Source of the DNA: Williamsia limnetica
Lineage (GTDB): Bacteria; Actinomycetota; Actinomycetes; Mycobacteriales; Mycobacteriaceae
Assembly (NCBI RefSeq): GCF_003217475.1
Contig: NZ_QJSP01000025.1
Coordinates: 1 to 64,000, forward strand
DNA: 64,000 nt
Reading direction: 5' to 3'
The notes beneath the pieces were generated by a model, which was not told the origin of the DNA, did no database searches, and saw only the letters and a program-made list of their open reading frames with translations. A program made the translations under genes and the position numbers. This document shows, piece by piece, positions 1 to 8,220 of this stretch (within the stretch, counting starts at the first letter, position 1; each line of letters begins with the position of its first letter).

Positions 1-1
1 G

Positions 2-2809
2 GTGGTGGTTGCGGTGGAGCATGCGGTGGCGGGGACGGTGTTGGTTGCTTATCTCACGCCGGGGTCGCTGGAGGTGTCTGGGGAGCAGTTGCGGGCCTGG
101 TTGGGTGCGAGGTTGCCTGCTCATATGGTGCCTACGGCGTTTGTGTGGCTTGAGGTGTTGCCGGTGACGGCGAACGGCAAACTCGATCGCAAGGCACTGC
201 CCGCTGCAGACTTGACGACCGGCGGCACCGGCCGCGGTCGCCCACCCGAAACCCACACCGAACGCACGATCGCCGACCTTGTGGTCGCGGCACTCGGACT
301 CGATCCCGCGACCGACCTCGCCGCGGACGACTCCTGGTTCCGCGTCGGCGGGGACAGCATCACGGCGCTGACGTTGGTGCGGCTGGCCCACGGCGCGGGA
401 TTGAGCATCACGAACAGAGACGTGTTCGAATACCAAACCGTCGAACAGTTGGCCAGTCGCGCGGATTCGAACAATCGCGGTCGGGACGAGTCGTCGACGT
501 TCATGACCCCGCTGATCGCGGCGGAGCTATCTGCGAACAAGGCGCCGAATACACTGCGACACAGTTACATCGTCGAGCTCCCCGGTGATGTGGACAGAGA
601 AAGACTAGAGGCCGCGATCAACGCCGTGGTGGCCCGTCACAGCGCTTTCGGGTTGCGCCTGCACCGGGACACGACTTCAGGGGACAAACCTGTTCTGATC
701 GACGTCGGCCTGATACCGCCAGAACCTCTCGACCACGTCGACGTCACCGACCTGCAGTCGATAGAGGACATACTGGAGCTCGAACGTCGCTACGCCGATG
801 AGCTCGACATCACCGATGGCCCTGTGCACCGCTCGGGTCTGATCACGCGCGAGTCGGGACGGCCGCTTCTCGTGTGGACGATCCATCAGTTCGTGGTGGA
901 CCGACCGTCTCGAGCCATCCTGCTCGACGAACTCCGGGACACCTACGCGCGGGTGATCAGCGGGGACGCGCCCGCGAGTTCAGACGACACGGTCTTGTCC
1001 TGGATGCAGGACCTGTCCGGAGACGCGAGCGGCTCCGAAGTTACCGAAGACAGTTCGGATCGAGGATGTGCGCACGATGCCTACGACACCGTGCTCTGTG
1101 TTCCAACGGATCTGGGGACGACAATCGATGCGCTGTGCGGTCGCGCCGGCATCGACATCGGCGTGGCGCTCGGCGGTGCCGCGGCGACAGCCCTGCATCG
1201 GGCTCGCGAGGGTGGCGGGAGACCGGTCTCGCCGGACGTGTTGTTGGACGTCGAACGGGACGGTCGCAGAGCACAATCCGAGAATCAGCGCGCGGTGGGT
1301 GCGGTCGGTCAGTTCACCGAATTGCATCCCACGCTGATCGCGGTGCCCACCGATGCCGACAGTCGTGGGCTGGACATCGTCGCAGCGGCCTACGCAGGGT
1401 GGAACGCGCATCAGCCGGAGAGCGTCCACGCCGACGCGGCGTTCAGCTTCTCGGGCATCACACGGGAAGACAGTGCAACGTGGCCTGGTCTCCACGGCCT
1501 ACCTGATGTGGTGGGTGCCGGTGACCATGCCGGCCGGTTGCGGCACCGGATCACGATGCGCGGCTCCGGTACGGCAGGAACAGACGGTGTCGCAATCGGT
1601 TTCACGATCACCGCGGCGCCGTCGGTCGACAGCCGTGAGATCGAGGCGTTGTGGTCGCGGTTCCTCGACAGTCTCCGCCGGATCGCGGACGATCTCGTAG
1701 CGCTGCCGGATGCGGCCGCCGCGGTGTCAGGCGTTGTTCCCGAATCACGCGCGATCGCCCCGCTGCCCACCCATCACCGCCTTCGCGGCCTGCAGGGTTC
1801 GGCGGCCGACTTCTCCTACAGCGCGGTCGCCTCGCTGGAGCGTCTGCCGGAACAGGATGTCCTCACCGGGGCGGTCTACGACCTGATGGTCTCGGTCGAT
1901 GTTGCCCGTCTTCGGCTGACGGCCAAGAACCGCAGATTGTGGATCTGGGATGTACCGCTACCGCAGATCGGCGCCGCGGAGGCGGCTGCCCGGATCCGAG
2001 ATCAGCTTCCGTCGTCCCGTCCCGAGGTCGATGTCGCCGCCGGGCGAGGGCTTGTGGCCACCGCCGGACACCTCGACGGTCGGCCGCACGTGATGGTGAC
2101 CGCACACGCGGCGATCGCCGATCGCGCAACAGTTGCGGTGTGGGCCGGTCGACTACGGGACCACCTGAACAGCTCCCCGCAGCAGGCGCACAATTCACTC
2201 GCCGACGTCACCAAGGTGTTCGCGACGAAGGCCAAGGATGCCGATCATGCCGCCACGCTGCCGAACTGGGCCGCCGTCCACGCGCTGGCTGCAGCGGCGA
2301 CAGTACCCACTGGCGCACTGGATCACCGCACACACAGTGCACCGGCCTCGGCTGCAGACGACGTGGTCGCCGGCTTTGCGGCGGCGAGCGCACGGTATTT
2401 CGGTGACATCCGATTCGATGTCGATCGTGATCTGCGGGCGGGTGGCGGACTCGTGGGTGCGCACGGCCCACTCACTGCTGCGGTCCCGCATGCAGTCGCG
2501 GCAGACACCGCTCCGGCCGCCACGGATGCGCTTGACTGGGCCGTCCTGCGGTATCTGAGTCCGGATGGTCGCAAGGCGCTGGCGCGTACCGCCGAAGCGA
2601 ACCTCCTGATGACCAGATTGCACGCGCCCATGGTCGACCCGCGGGCCAAGGAGGGCTTCGAAGGTCGCTATGACCTGGTGTTCCGGTACTGGACGGATGA
2701 TCGTACGACTCATCTCGAGTACGTCGGTCCAACCGGACTGCCCGACTCATTCTTGACTGAGTGGGCCGACTGTATCCACCGAAGTGGTCCACAAGATAGC
2801 CTAAGCTAA
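2..2809 (+). CDS. NRPS C-terminal part (partial): A-domain tail, PCP, two degenerate condensation/epimerisation-like domains
   Basis: The 5' end lies outside the window; 935 residues are visible. Residues 1-70 are the C-terminal subdomain of an adenylation domain with the A10 motif NGKLDRKALP (58-67). A peptidyl carrier domain follows, with the phosphopantetheine site GGDSI (Ser119). Two tandem condensation/epimerisation-like domains then occupy about 170-590 and 600-935. In both, the catalytic HHxxxDG motif is replaced: IHQFVVDRPS in the first (about 294-303) and TAHAAIADRAT in the second. No thioesterase is present at the end. Its neighbours (isochorismate synthase, siderophore reductase, exporters, FecBCD-type importer) and an IdeR-like box at its stop codon make a siderophore synthetase the likely role. 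The natural product cannot be predicted because the A-domain core is not visible. The first 180 bases have T/G-rich third positions unlike the rest. Confidence 0.85.
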   Translation: MVVAVEHAVAGTVLVAYLTPGSLEVSGEQLRAWLGARLPAHMVPTAFVWLEVLPVTANGKLDRKALPAADLTTGGTGRGRPPETHTERTIADLVVAALGLDPATDLAADDSWFRVGGDSITALTLVRLAHGAGLSITNRDVFEYQTVEQLASRADSNNRGRDESSTFMTPLIAAELSANKAPNTLRHSYIVELPGDVDRERLEAAINAVVARHSAFGLRLHRDTTSGDKPVLIDVGLIPPEPLDHVDVTDLQSIEDILELERRYADELDITDGPVHRSGLITRESGRPLLVWTIHQFVVDRPSRAILLDELRDTYARVISGDAPASSDDTVLSWMQDLSGDASGSEVTEDSSDRGCAHDAYDTVLCVPTDLGTTIDALCGRAGIDIGVALGGAAATALHRAREGGGRPVSPDVLLDVERDGRRAQSENQRAVGAVGQFTELHPTLIAVPTDADSRGLDIVAAAYAGWNAHQPESVHADAAFSFSGITREDSATWPGLHGLPDVVGAGDHAGRLRHRITMRGSGTAGTDGVAIGFTITAAPSVDSREIEALWSRFLDSLRRIADDLVALPDAAAAVSGVVPESRAIAPLPTHHRLRGLQGSAADFSYSAVASLERLPEQDVLTGAVYDLMVSVDVARLRLTAKNRRLWIWDVPLPQIGAAEAAARIRDQLPSSRPEVDVAAGRGLVATAGHLDGRPHVMVTAHAAIADRATVAVWAGRLRDHLNSSPQQAHNSLADVTKVFATKAKDADHAATLPNWAAVHALAAAATVPTGALDHRTHSAPASAADDVVAGFAAASARYFGDIRFDVDRDLRAGGGLVGAHGPLTAAVPHAVAADTAPAATDALDWAVLRYLSPDGRKALARTAEANLLMTRLHAPMVDPRAKEGFEGRYDLVFRYWTDDRTTHLEYVGPTGLPDSFLTEWADCIHRSGPQDSLS
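2791..2809. promoter_or_regulatory. DtxR/IdeR-like iron box
   Basis: The 19-mer acaagatagcctaagctaa read on the minus strand is TTAGCTTAGGCTATCTTGT. It matches the degenerate IdeR/DtxR consensus TWAGGTWAGSCTWACCTWA at 14 of 19 positions, with an intact TTAGGCTA core. It overlaps the NRPS stop codon and lies about 60 bp before the reductase gene, so iron-dependent repression of the downstream operon is likely. Confidence 0.6.
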
Positions 2810-2870
2810 GGTCCCGGTATTGGGTCGTGCGTCCATGTCGGCGTGGCAGTGAACATCGAGGAGAGGGGCC

Positions 2871-4712
2871 ATGGTGGCCGGGAACGTACGGGAGGCGTCG
2901 GTTTTTCCGATTTGCCTACGAGAGTTCGAAGTCGTGCGCGTGTGGGACGTGACGCCAGGGATGCGGCGGGTTGTCGTGGGAGGCCCCGCCATGCGCGAGC
3001 ACGTGCGCGACGGGATAGCGCTTCCCGCTGTGAAGACGACCGGTTTCGACGACGACATCAAGGTCATGCCCACGGATCCGGTGACCGGCGGCTTCCCGTT
3101 CGAGGTTCCACGCAACACCGCCGGCGGCGTGGTGGATTGGACTCCCGGCAGCTTCGACTATCTGCGGACGTATACCGTCCGTGCGTTCGACGCCGATGCC
3201 GGTGAGATGACCATCGACTTCGCACTGCACGAGACGGGGCTCGCCTCGACCTGGGCGCGGCGAGTGCAGCCGGGCGACGGTGTGCTGATCGCCGGTCCGA
3301 AGCACTCTGCGGGGTTGCCCACTGCCGCTGACTGGATGCTGATCGGCGGCGATGAGACGGCGCTCCCGGCAATCGGGCACTGCCTCGAAAAGTTGCCCCC
3401 GTCTCTGCCCGCGACCGTGGTGATCGAGGTGGCCGAACCATCGCATCGACAAGAATTGACCAGCGCCGCGCCCGTGGACATCACCTGGCTCTACCGCAGC
3501 GACGTGGGTGGCCGGTCCCGGCTGGTCGAGACCATCCAGGCTGCCCAGTGGCGTGCCGGCCAACCCTTTCTGTGGGTGGGAGGCGAGACGCTGACCATCA
3601 AACCGCTGCGCCGGTGGGCGAAGCAGGAGAAGCAGATCCCGAAGGATTTCACCCAGATCATCGGCTACTGGCGTCGGCGCGAGGTGGCCACGGTGGAGGG
3701 TCATCCGGAACTCGTCGATGTCGCAGCCGAGGGTCCGGGGGCGTTCGATCGCATCCACGAGTTGTCGGAGTTGCTGCCGCCGTTCGCATTGCGTGTCGCG
3801 GTCACGTTGGGGGTGTTCGCGGAGATCGAAGGGGGCACGACGACGGTGGAGGCGATCGCGGCCGCCTGCGGTGCCCAGCCGGAACCCTTGCGTAAGCTAC
3901 TGCGCCATCTGGCGGTGCTGGGTTTGGTGAACCGCGTCGACGGCGGCTTCTCGCTCACCGAGGACGGGAGTCTGCTCTCAGACCCGGACGGCTGGCTGGC
4001 GGAGACGCTGCATCTGGATGGGTTCGCATCTCAGGTGAACATGTCATTCGTGGGTCTGTTGGATGTGATCCGCACAGGGGTTCCCGCGGGTGTCGGTGGA
4101 CTGCCGGTGGGCGAGTGGCTGAAGGATCCCGTGCGCCTCGGGCAGCTCCACGATGCTCAGGCCGGGGAGGCCTCGTACCTGGCACCTGCGCTCAAGGATG
4201 CGATCTCGTTCGACGGCGTGCAGACCGTCGCCATCGTCGGAGAGGGCGGTGGCGCGTATGCGGACGCGCTCCTGCGTGAGTTCGAGTCGCTGAACGTCAG
4301 TGTGGTGGGAATGCCCACCCTCACCGCCCGGATGCTCGGTGATGTGGCGCGCCAACGACAATCGCTGGTCAAGCGCATCGATCGCAGCCACACCGCGCCG
4401 CTCGGCGAACGGGTAGATCTGCTGATCGTGTCGAACATCGTCGACACATTGCCCGACGAGGACACCGCGGTTGCGCTCGCGGCCTATACGGAGTCGGCTG
4501 ATCGGATCGTGATCGCGACGACGCTGCTGGACCCGGACACCACCGACGACCACCACACCGAAGACGACCTGAGTCGACTGTGCGTCTTCGGGTCGGGACG
4601 GCGCACAGAGGCCGAGCTGCGCGAGATGATCTCCTCGATCGGAGCCGAGGTCGTGCATGTGGGACCGCTCGGGTGGGGTGCCCACGTCGTCGAATACCGG
4701 GCCCGGACCTAG
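2871..4712 (+). CDS. Siderophore-interacting flavin reductase fused to an O-methyltransferase-like domain
   Basis: A 613-residue two-part protein. Residues about 10-275 are a siderophore-interacting protein: the FAD motif RTYTVR, the SIP motif GGDETALPAIG, and the family C-terminal pattern WVGGETLTIKPLRR followed by GYWRRR. Such proteins reduce ferric siderophores with NAD(P)H/FAD to release iron. Residues about 285-610 resemble a class I methyltransferase with an N-terminal winged-helix dimerisation region and a SAM-binding-like segment VAIVGEGGGAYADALL. That motif is only loosely like VDVGGGxG, so catalysis is uncertain. SIPs are usually about 250-300 residues, so the fusion is real length added at the C-terminus within one open frame. 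A GAGGGG Shine-Dalgarno precedes the ATG. The stop TAG overlaps the GTG of the next ABC gene, implying translational coupling. Confidence 0.85.
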   Translation: MVAGNVREASVFPICLREFEVVRVWDVTPGMRRVVVGGPAMREHVRDGIALPAVKTTGFDDDIKVMPTDPVTGGFPFEVPRNTAGGVVDWTPGSFDYLRTYTVRAFDADAGEMTIDFALHETGLASTWARRVQPGDGVLIAGPKHSAGLPTAADWMLIGGDETALPAIGHCLEKLPPSLPATVVIEVAEPSHRQELTSAAPVDITWLYRSDVGGRSRLVETIQAAQWRAGQPFLWVGGETLTIKPLRRWAKQEKQIPKDFTQIIGYWRRREVATVEGHPELVDVAAEGPGAFDRIHELSELLPPFALRVAVTLGVFAEIEGGTTTVEAIAAACGAQPEPLRKLLRHLAVLGLVNRVDGGFSLTEDGSLLSDPDGWLAETLHLDGFASQVNMSFVGLLDVIRTGVPAGVGGLPVGEWLKDPVRLGQLHDAQAGEASYLAPALKDAISFDGVQTVAIVGEGGGAYADALLREFESLNVSVVGMPTLTARMLGDVARQRQSLVKRIDRSHTAPLGERVDLLIVSNIVDTLPDEDTAVALAAYTESADRIVIATTLLDPDTTDDHHTEDDLSRLCVFGSGRRTEAELREMISSIGAEVVHVGPLGWGAHVVEYRART

Positions 4713-6436
4713 TGGTCGGGTTGCCGACCCGCCTGCGCCCGCCGTACTTCGCGGCGGGGGAGCATCCGTCCGCAGTCAAAGCCATCGAGGTCGACGAGCA
4801 CACCACGCCTCGGAAGATGGTGATGCGCACCATCTTCGCCATGCCACGTCTGACACTGCCCGCCGCGGCATTGATGATCGGGCATCAGGTGGGCGAGGCG
4901 ATGGTCCCCGTGGTGATGGGCGTGGCGATCGATCGGGCGGTCGCGACCGGTGACACGGGCTCGCTGCTGGTCTGGCTGCTCGTGCTGGCGGTCGTCTTCG
5001 CTGCGCTGTCACTGAGCTTCCGTTTCGGGTTGCGCATCGGCTTTCTCGGCATGAACACCATTCAGCACCACCTGCGCACGATGGTCACCGATCGGATCCT
5101 CGATCCGCGAGGCATCGGTGGCGCGTCACGTTCGCCGGGCATGCTCTTGTCGATCGCGACCGCCGACGTCACCCGCCTGGCCGGGACGGTCTGGCTCGGT
5201 GTCCTGCCGATCGGTGAGGTCGCGGCGATATTCTTCTGCGGCTTCGTCCTGCTGTGGGTGTCGTGGCCACTCGGACTGGCGGTTCTCATCGGCGCCCCGG
5301 TCATGTTGTGGCTCATAGACAAAGCGGGTGGGCCCTTGCGTCGGCGCAGCGGACACGAGCAGCAACTCGCGGGTGAGGCTGCCGGGTCGGCTACCGATCT
5401 GATGACCGGCTTCCGCGTCGTCAAGGGGATCGATGCGGGGCAGGAAGCGGCCCATCGCTATCAGGGCGCCAGCGGTCGTGCCCTGGTTGCGGTGATCAAA
5501 GCGCGCCGCACCGAAGGTGCGTTTGTCGGTGCGATGCAACTGACCTCGGCCATCCTGGTGATCGCGGTCGGTATCGCGGCCGGACTGATGGCTGTCGCGG
5601 GGTCGCTCACCATTGGTCAACTGATCTCTGTCGTCGGCGTGACCCAGTTCGTCATCCAACCACTCGGGGCCATGGGCAAGAACTTCGGCGCCGTGTGGGC
5701 GGCCGGATTGGCCTCTGCCGAAAGAGTTCTCACAGTTCTGCAGGCCCCGTCGGTCAACCCCGGTGGACAACGTACGGTCAATGGCGACTTCCAGACCTTG
5801 CCGCCGCTGCTGCGGATCGACGATCTCTCGGTAGGCCCGATCACCCATCTGTCGTTCACGCTGCCACCCGAAGGAGTCACCGTCCTGAAGGTCGATGGCG
5901 CGACCGCGGCCACGCTGGCGGCGGTGCTGTCCCGGGCCAAGAAGCCCGACTCGGGCACCGTGACCGTGGATGGCGTGGACGTGTTCACCCTCGATCAGCC
6001 CTCGATGACCCGCCTGGTTCGAGTGGCCCCGCATGGAGCCGACCTGTTCGAGGGCTCCCTCCTCGACAACGTGGTCGCCGCCGACACCACCTCCGCCGAC
6101 GGCGCGCGCATCGACCAGGCACTGCTGGCGGCGGCGTGCGACGAGGTCATCGACGGCCTGCCCGAGGGCCGGGACACGCTCGTCGGTGAGGCCGGCAGGC
6201 TGCTCTCCGGCGGCCAGCGACAACGCGTCGCGCTGGCTCGTGCGCTCGCCTCGGATTCAGACATCTTGGTGTTGGTCGATCCCACCAACGCCGTCGATTC
6301 CGTCACCGAATCAGTCATCGCAGGACGAATGTCCCTCGCGCGCGCAGGACGGGCAACGCTCGTGATCTCTTCGTCCCCTGCCTTTCTCGCGGCCGCCGAC
6401 CACATCATCGACATCGAAGTTCCGGTCCCCTCATGA
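4712..6436 (+). CDS. ABC exporter half-transporter with degenerate nucleotide-binding domain (IrtA-like position)
   Basis: About 574 residues: an N-terminal six-helix exporter transmembrane domain and a C-terminal ATPase domain. The GTG start at 4712 shares its G with the previous stop (TAGTG) and precedes the first conserved segment; the frame extends upstream to 4580, but only over the reductase gene. The Walker A position reads VDGATAATL (about 393-401) without the GxGKST lysine. Walker B is ILVLVDPTNAVD, with Asp to Val and the catalytic Glu to Asp. The H-loop reads ISSSP without His. The signature LLSGGQRQR (about 496-503) is intact. This is the half that donates the signature in an asymmetric heterodimer with the next gene. 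In mycobacteria IrtA carries a SIP domain fused to an ABC half and pairs with IrtB; here the SIP is a separate upstream gene. Confidence 0.85.
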   Translation: MVGLPTRLRPPYFAAGEHPSAVKAIEVDEHTTPRKMVMRTIFAMPRLTLPAAALMIGHQVGEAMVPVVMGVAIDRAVATGDTGSLLVWLLVLAVVFAALSLSFRFGLRIGFLGMNTIQHHLRTMVTDRILDPRGIGGASRSPGMLLSIATADVTRLAGTVWLGVLPIGEVAAIFFCGFVLLWVSWPLGLAVLIGAPVMLWLIDKAGGPLRRRSGHEQQLAGEAAGSATDLMTGFRVVKGIDAGQEAAHRYQGASGRALVAVIKARRTEGAFVGAMQLTSAILVIAVGIAAGLMAVAGSLTIGQLISVVGVTQFVIQPLGAMGKNFGAVWAAGLASAERVLTVLQAPSVNPGGQRTVNGDFQTLPPLLRIDDLSVGPITHLSFTLPPEGVTVLKVDGATAATLAAVLSRAKKPDSGTVTVDGVDVFTLDQPSMTRLVRVAPHGADLFEGSLLDNVVAADTTSADGARIDQALLAAACDEVIDGLPEGRDTLVGEAGRLLSGGQRQRVALARALASDSDILVLVDPTNAVDSVTESVIAGRMSLARAGRATLVISSSPAFLAAADHIIDIEVPVPS

Positions 6437-8193
6437 CAGATGCGATCCCGGTCACCACCATGCCCATCGCCGGCGCCCGTCGGGTGCTGGCGGTCATCGG
6501 CCAGCACCTGTCCGGCCGCACGTTCATGCTGATATCGGTGATCGGGGCGCTTGTCGCCGCCGCCGCCCTGAGCCTGGTCACGCCGTGGGGCCTGGGACGC
6601 ATGGTCGATGTGGCAACAGGAGATGTCTCTGGTGGAAGCGGCACGGTGTGGGCGATTGGTGGCGTCATGTTCGGCGCGGCCGTGGGCCTGGCGATCTTCA
6701 CCGGCCTCGGACTCGCCCTCGTCGGGCAGCTCATGGAAACCGTCCTTGCGCGTATTCGTGAGCGGATGATCACCGCCGGTCTGACGATGCCGCTCGGCCG
6801 GGTGGAGGCGGCCGGAACCGGTGACCTGGTGTCGCGGGCGACCGACGACGTCAGCCAGGTGAGCATCGCGATCGGCAGAGCCGTTCCGGCTTTGTCGACC
6901 TCGGTGTTCGCCGCGATCCTGACGGTGGCCGGCCTCGGCGTACTGGACTGGCGCTTTCTCGGTGTGGTCGCGGTGACGGTTCCCGTGTACATCGTGGGTG
7001 TGCGCATGTACCTGGCGTCGGCCCCGGAGATCTACGCGGCCGAACGTGCGGCGACCGCCGACCGAGCCCACCAATTGCTCGGTGCCATCCGGGGCCTCGA
7101 GACGGTCTACGCATTCGGATTGACCAGGCAGATGAGCCTCAAGATCGCCAGTCACTCATGGGCCGTGGTCCGGTGGTCGATGCGGGCCGTGATCGTGCAG
7201 AACAGGCTCTTCGGCCGGCTCAACTTTGCCGAATTCCTGGGGATGGCAACGATTCTGATCGTCGGGGTGTGGCTCGTCGACGCCGGTTCGCTCAGTGTCG
7301 GTGCCACCACCACGGCAATGCTGCTCTACCTGCAGCTGTTCGGGCCGATCAGGGCGTTGATGTTCGTCGTCGACGACCTGCAGTCGGCCACCGCGTCGAT
7401 GGGCCGCATCGTCGGCGTCATCGACGAGGCCGAGACGTGTGGCATCGATGCCGAAAGACCTGTCGGTGCGCAGGTGTTGACACCGGAGAAGGGCGGGCCG
7501 ATCGCAGTACGTGCGGAGAGGGTCGCGTTCGGCTACCGCGCCGATCGGCCGGTCCTCCAGGAGGTGTCGCTGCGTGTCGGGCGCGGAGAGCACGTCGCAG
7601 TCGTGGGTAGTTCAGGGGCGGGAAAAACGACGCTGGCATCGCTGATAGCCGGTGTGCATCAACCGGATTCCGGAGTGCTGGAGGTGGGCTCGGAGAGAGT
7701 CGCGCTGGTGACTCAGGAGGTACATGTTTTTTCGGGCACGCTGGCCGATGATCTACGGATGGCCGCCCCGGAAGCCGGTGACGACGCACTGAACGCGGCG
7801 CTCGACGCCGTTCACGCCGACGAGTGGGTGCGGATGTTGCCTGACGGTCTGCAGACCGCGGTTGGTGCCGAGGGCCGCGAACTGACTCCGATGCAGGCGC
7901 AGCAGTTGGCCTTGGCGAGGCTGGTCCTCATGGACCCCGACCTGGTGATACTCGACGAGGCGACTGCAGAAGCCGGCAGTACCGGGGCCGACGCGCTCGA
8001 ACGCGGCGCCGAAAGCGCGTTGCGTGGACGTTCGGCAATTGTGGTGGCACATCGACTTTCGCAAGCAGCACGCGCGGACCGGGTGGTGGTCCTCGATCAC
8101 GGCCGCATCGTGGAAGAAGGCACACACGAGGAATTGGTCCGACGTGGCGGGCGCTACGCGGAACTGTGGGAGGCCTGGGCCCGTTATCGGTAA
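6433..8193 (+). CDS. ABC exporter half-transporter with competent Walker motifs and degenerate signature (IrtB-like position)
   Basis: A 586-residue transmembrane-plus-ATPase half-transporter. Its ATG overlaps the previous stop (ATGA), so the two halves are coupled and probably made in equal amounts. Walker A is GSSGAGKTTL (about 393-402), Walker B is LVILDEATAEAG with the catalytic Glu, and the H-loop is VVAHRLSQ. The signature is replaced by ELTPMQAQQLALARL (about 482-496) instead of LSGGQ. Its competent Walker site would pair with the intact signature of the preceding protein, giving one functional ATP site per heterodimer. Siderophore export or import of the loaded siderophore are both possible; the IrtAB parallel argues for uptake, the NRPS context for either. 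Confidence 0.87.
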   Translation: MTDAIPVTTMPIAGARRVLAVIGQHLSGRTFMLISVIGALVAAAALSLVTPWGLGRMVDVATGDVSGGSGTVWAIGGVMFGAAVGLAIFTGLGLALVGQLMETVLARIRERMITAGLTMPLGRVEAAGTGDLVSRATDDVSQVSIAIGRAVPALSTSVFAAILTVAGLGVLDWRFLGVVAVTVPVYIVGVRMYLASAPEIYAAERAATADRAHQLLGAIRGLETVYAFGLTRQMSLKIASHSWAVVRWSMRAVIVQNRLFGRLNFAEFLGMATILIVGVWLVDAGSLSVGATTTAMLLYLQLFGPIRALMFVVDDLQSATASMGRIVGVIDEAETCGIDAERPVGAQVLTPEKGGPIAVRAERVAFGYRADRPVLQEVSLRVGRGEHVAVVGSSGAGKTTLASLIAGVHQPDSGVLEVGSERVALVTQEVHVFSGTLADDLRMAAPEAGDDALNAALDAVHADEWVRMLPDGLQTAVGAEGRELTPMQAQQLALARLVLMDPDLVILDEATAEAGSTGADALERGAESALRGRSAIVVAHRLSQAARADRVVVLDHGRIVEEGTHEELVRRGGRYAELWEAWARYR

Positions 8194-8220
8194 CACCTGA
8201 GAGTACTTGTCCCAGCTGAA

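Noticed and set aside
8194-8220. A possible missing first exon-like part or frameshifted N-terminus of the third ABC gene
   Set aside because: The gap is only 27 bp, with no room for the lost 140 residues, so it is a truncated duplicate rather than a frameshift.
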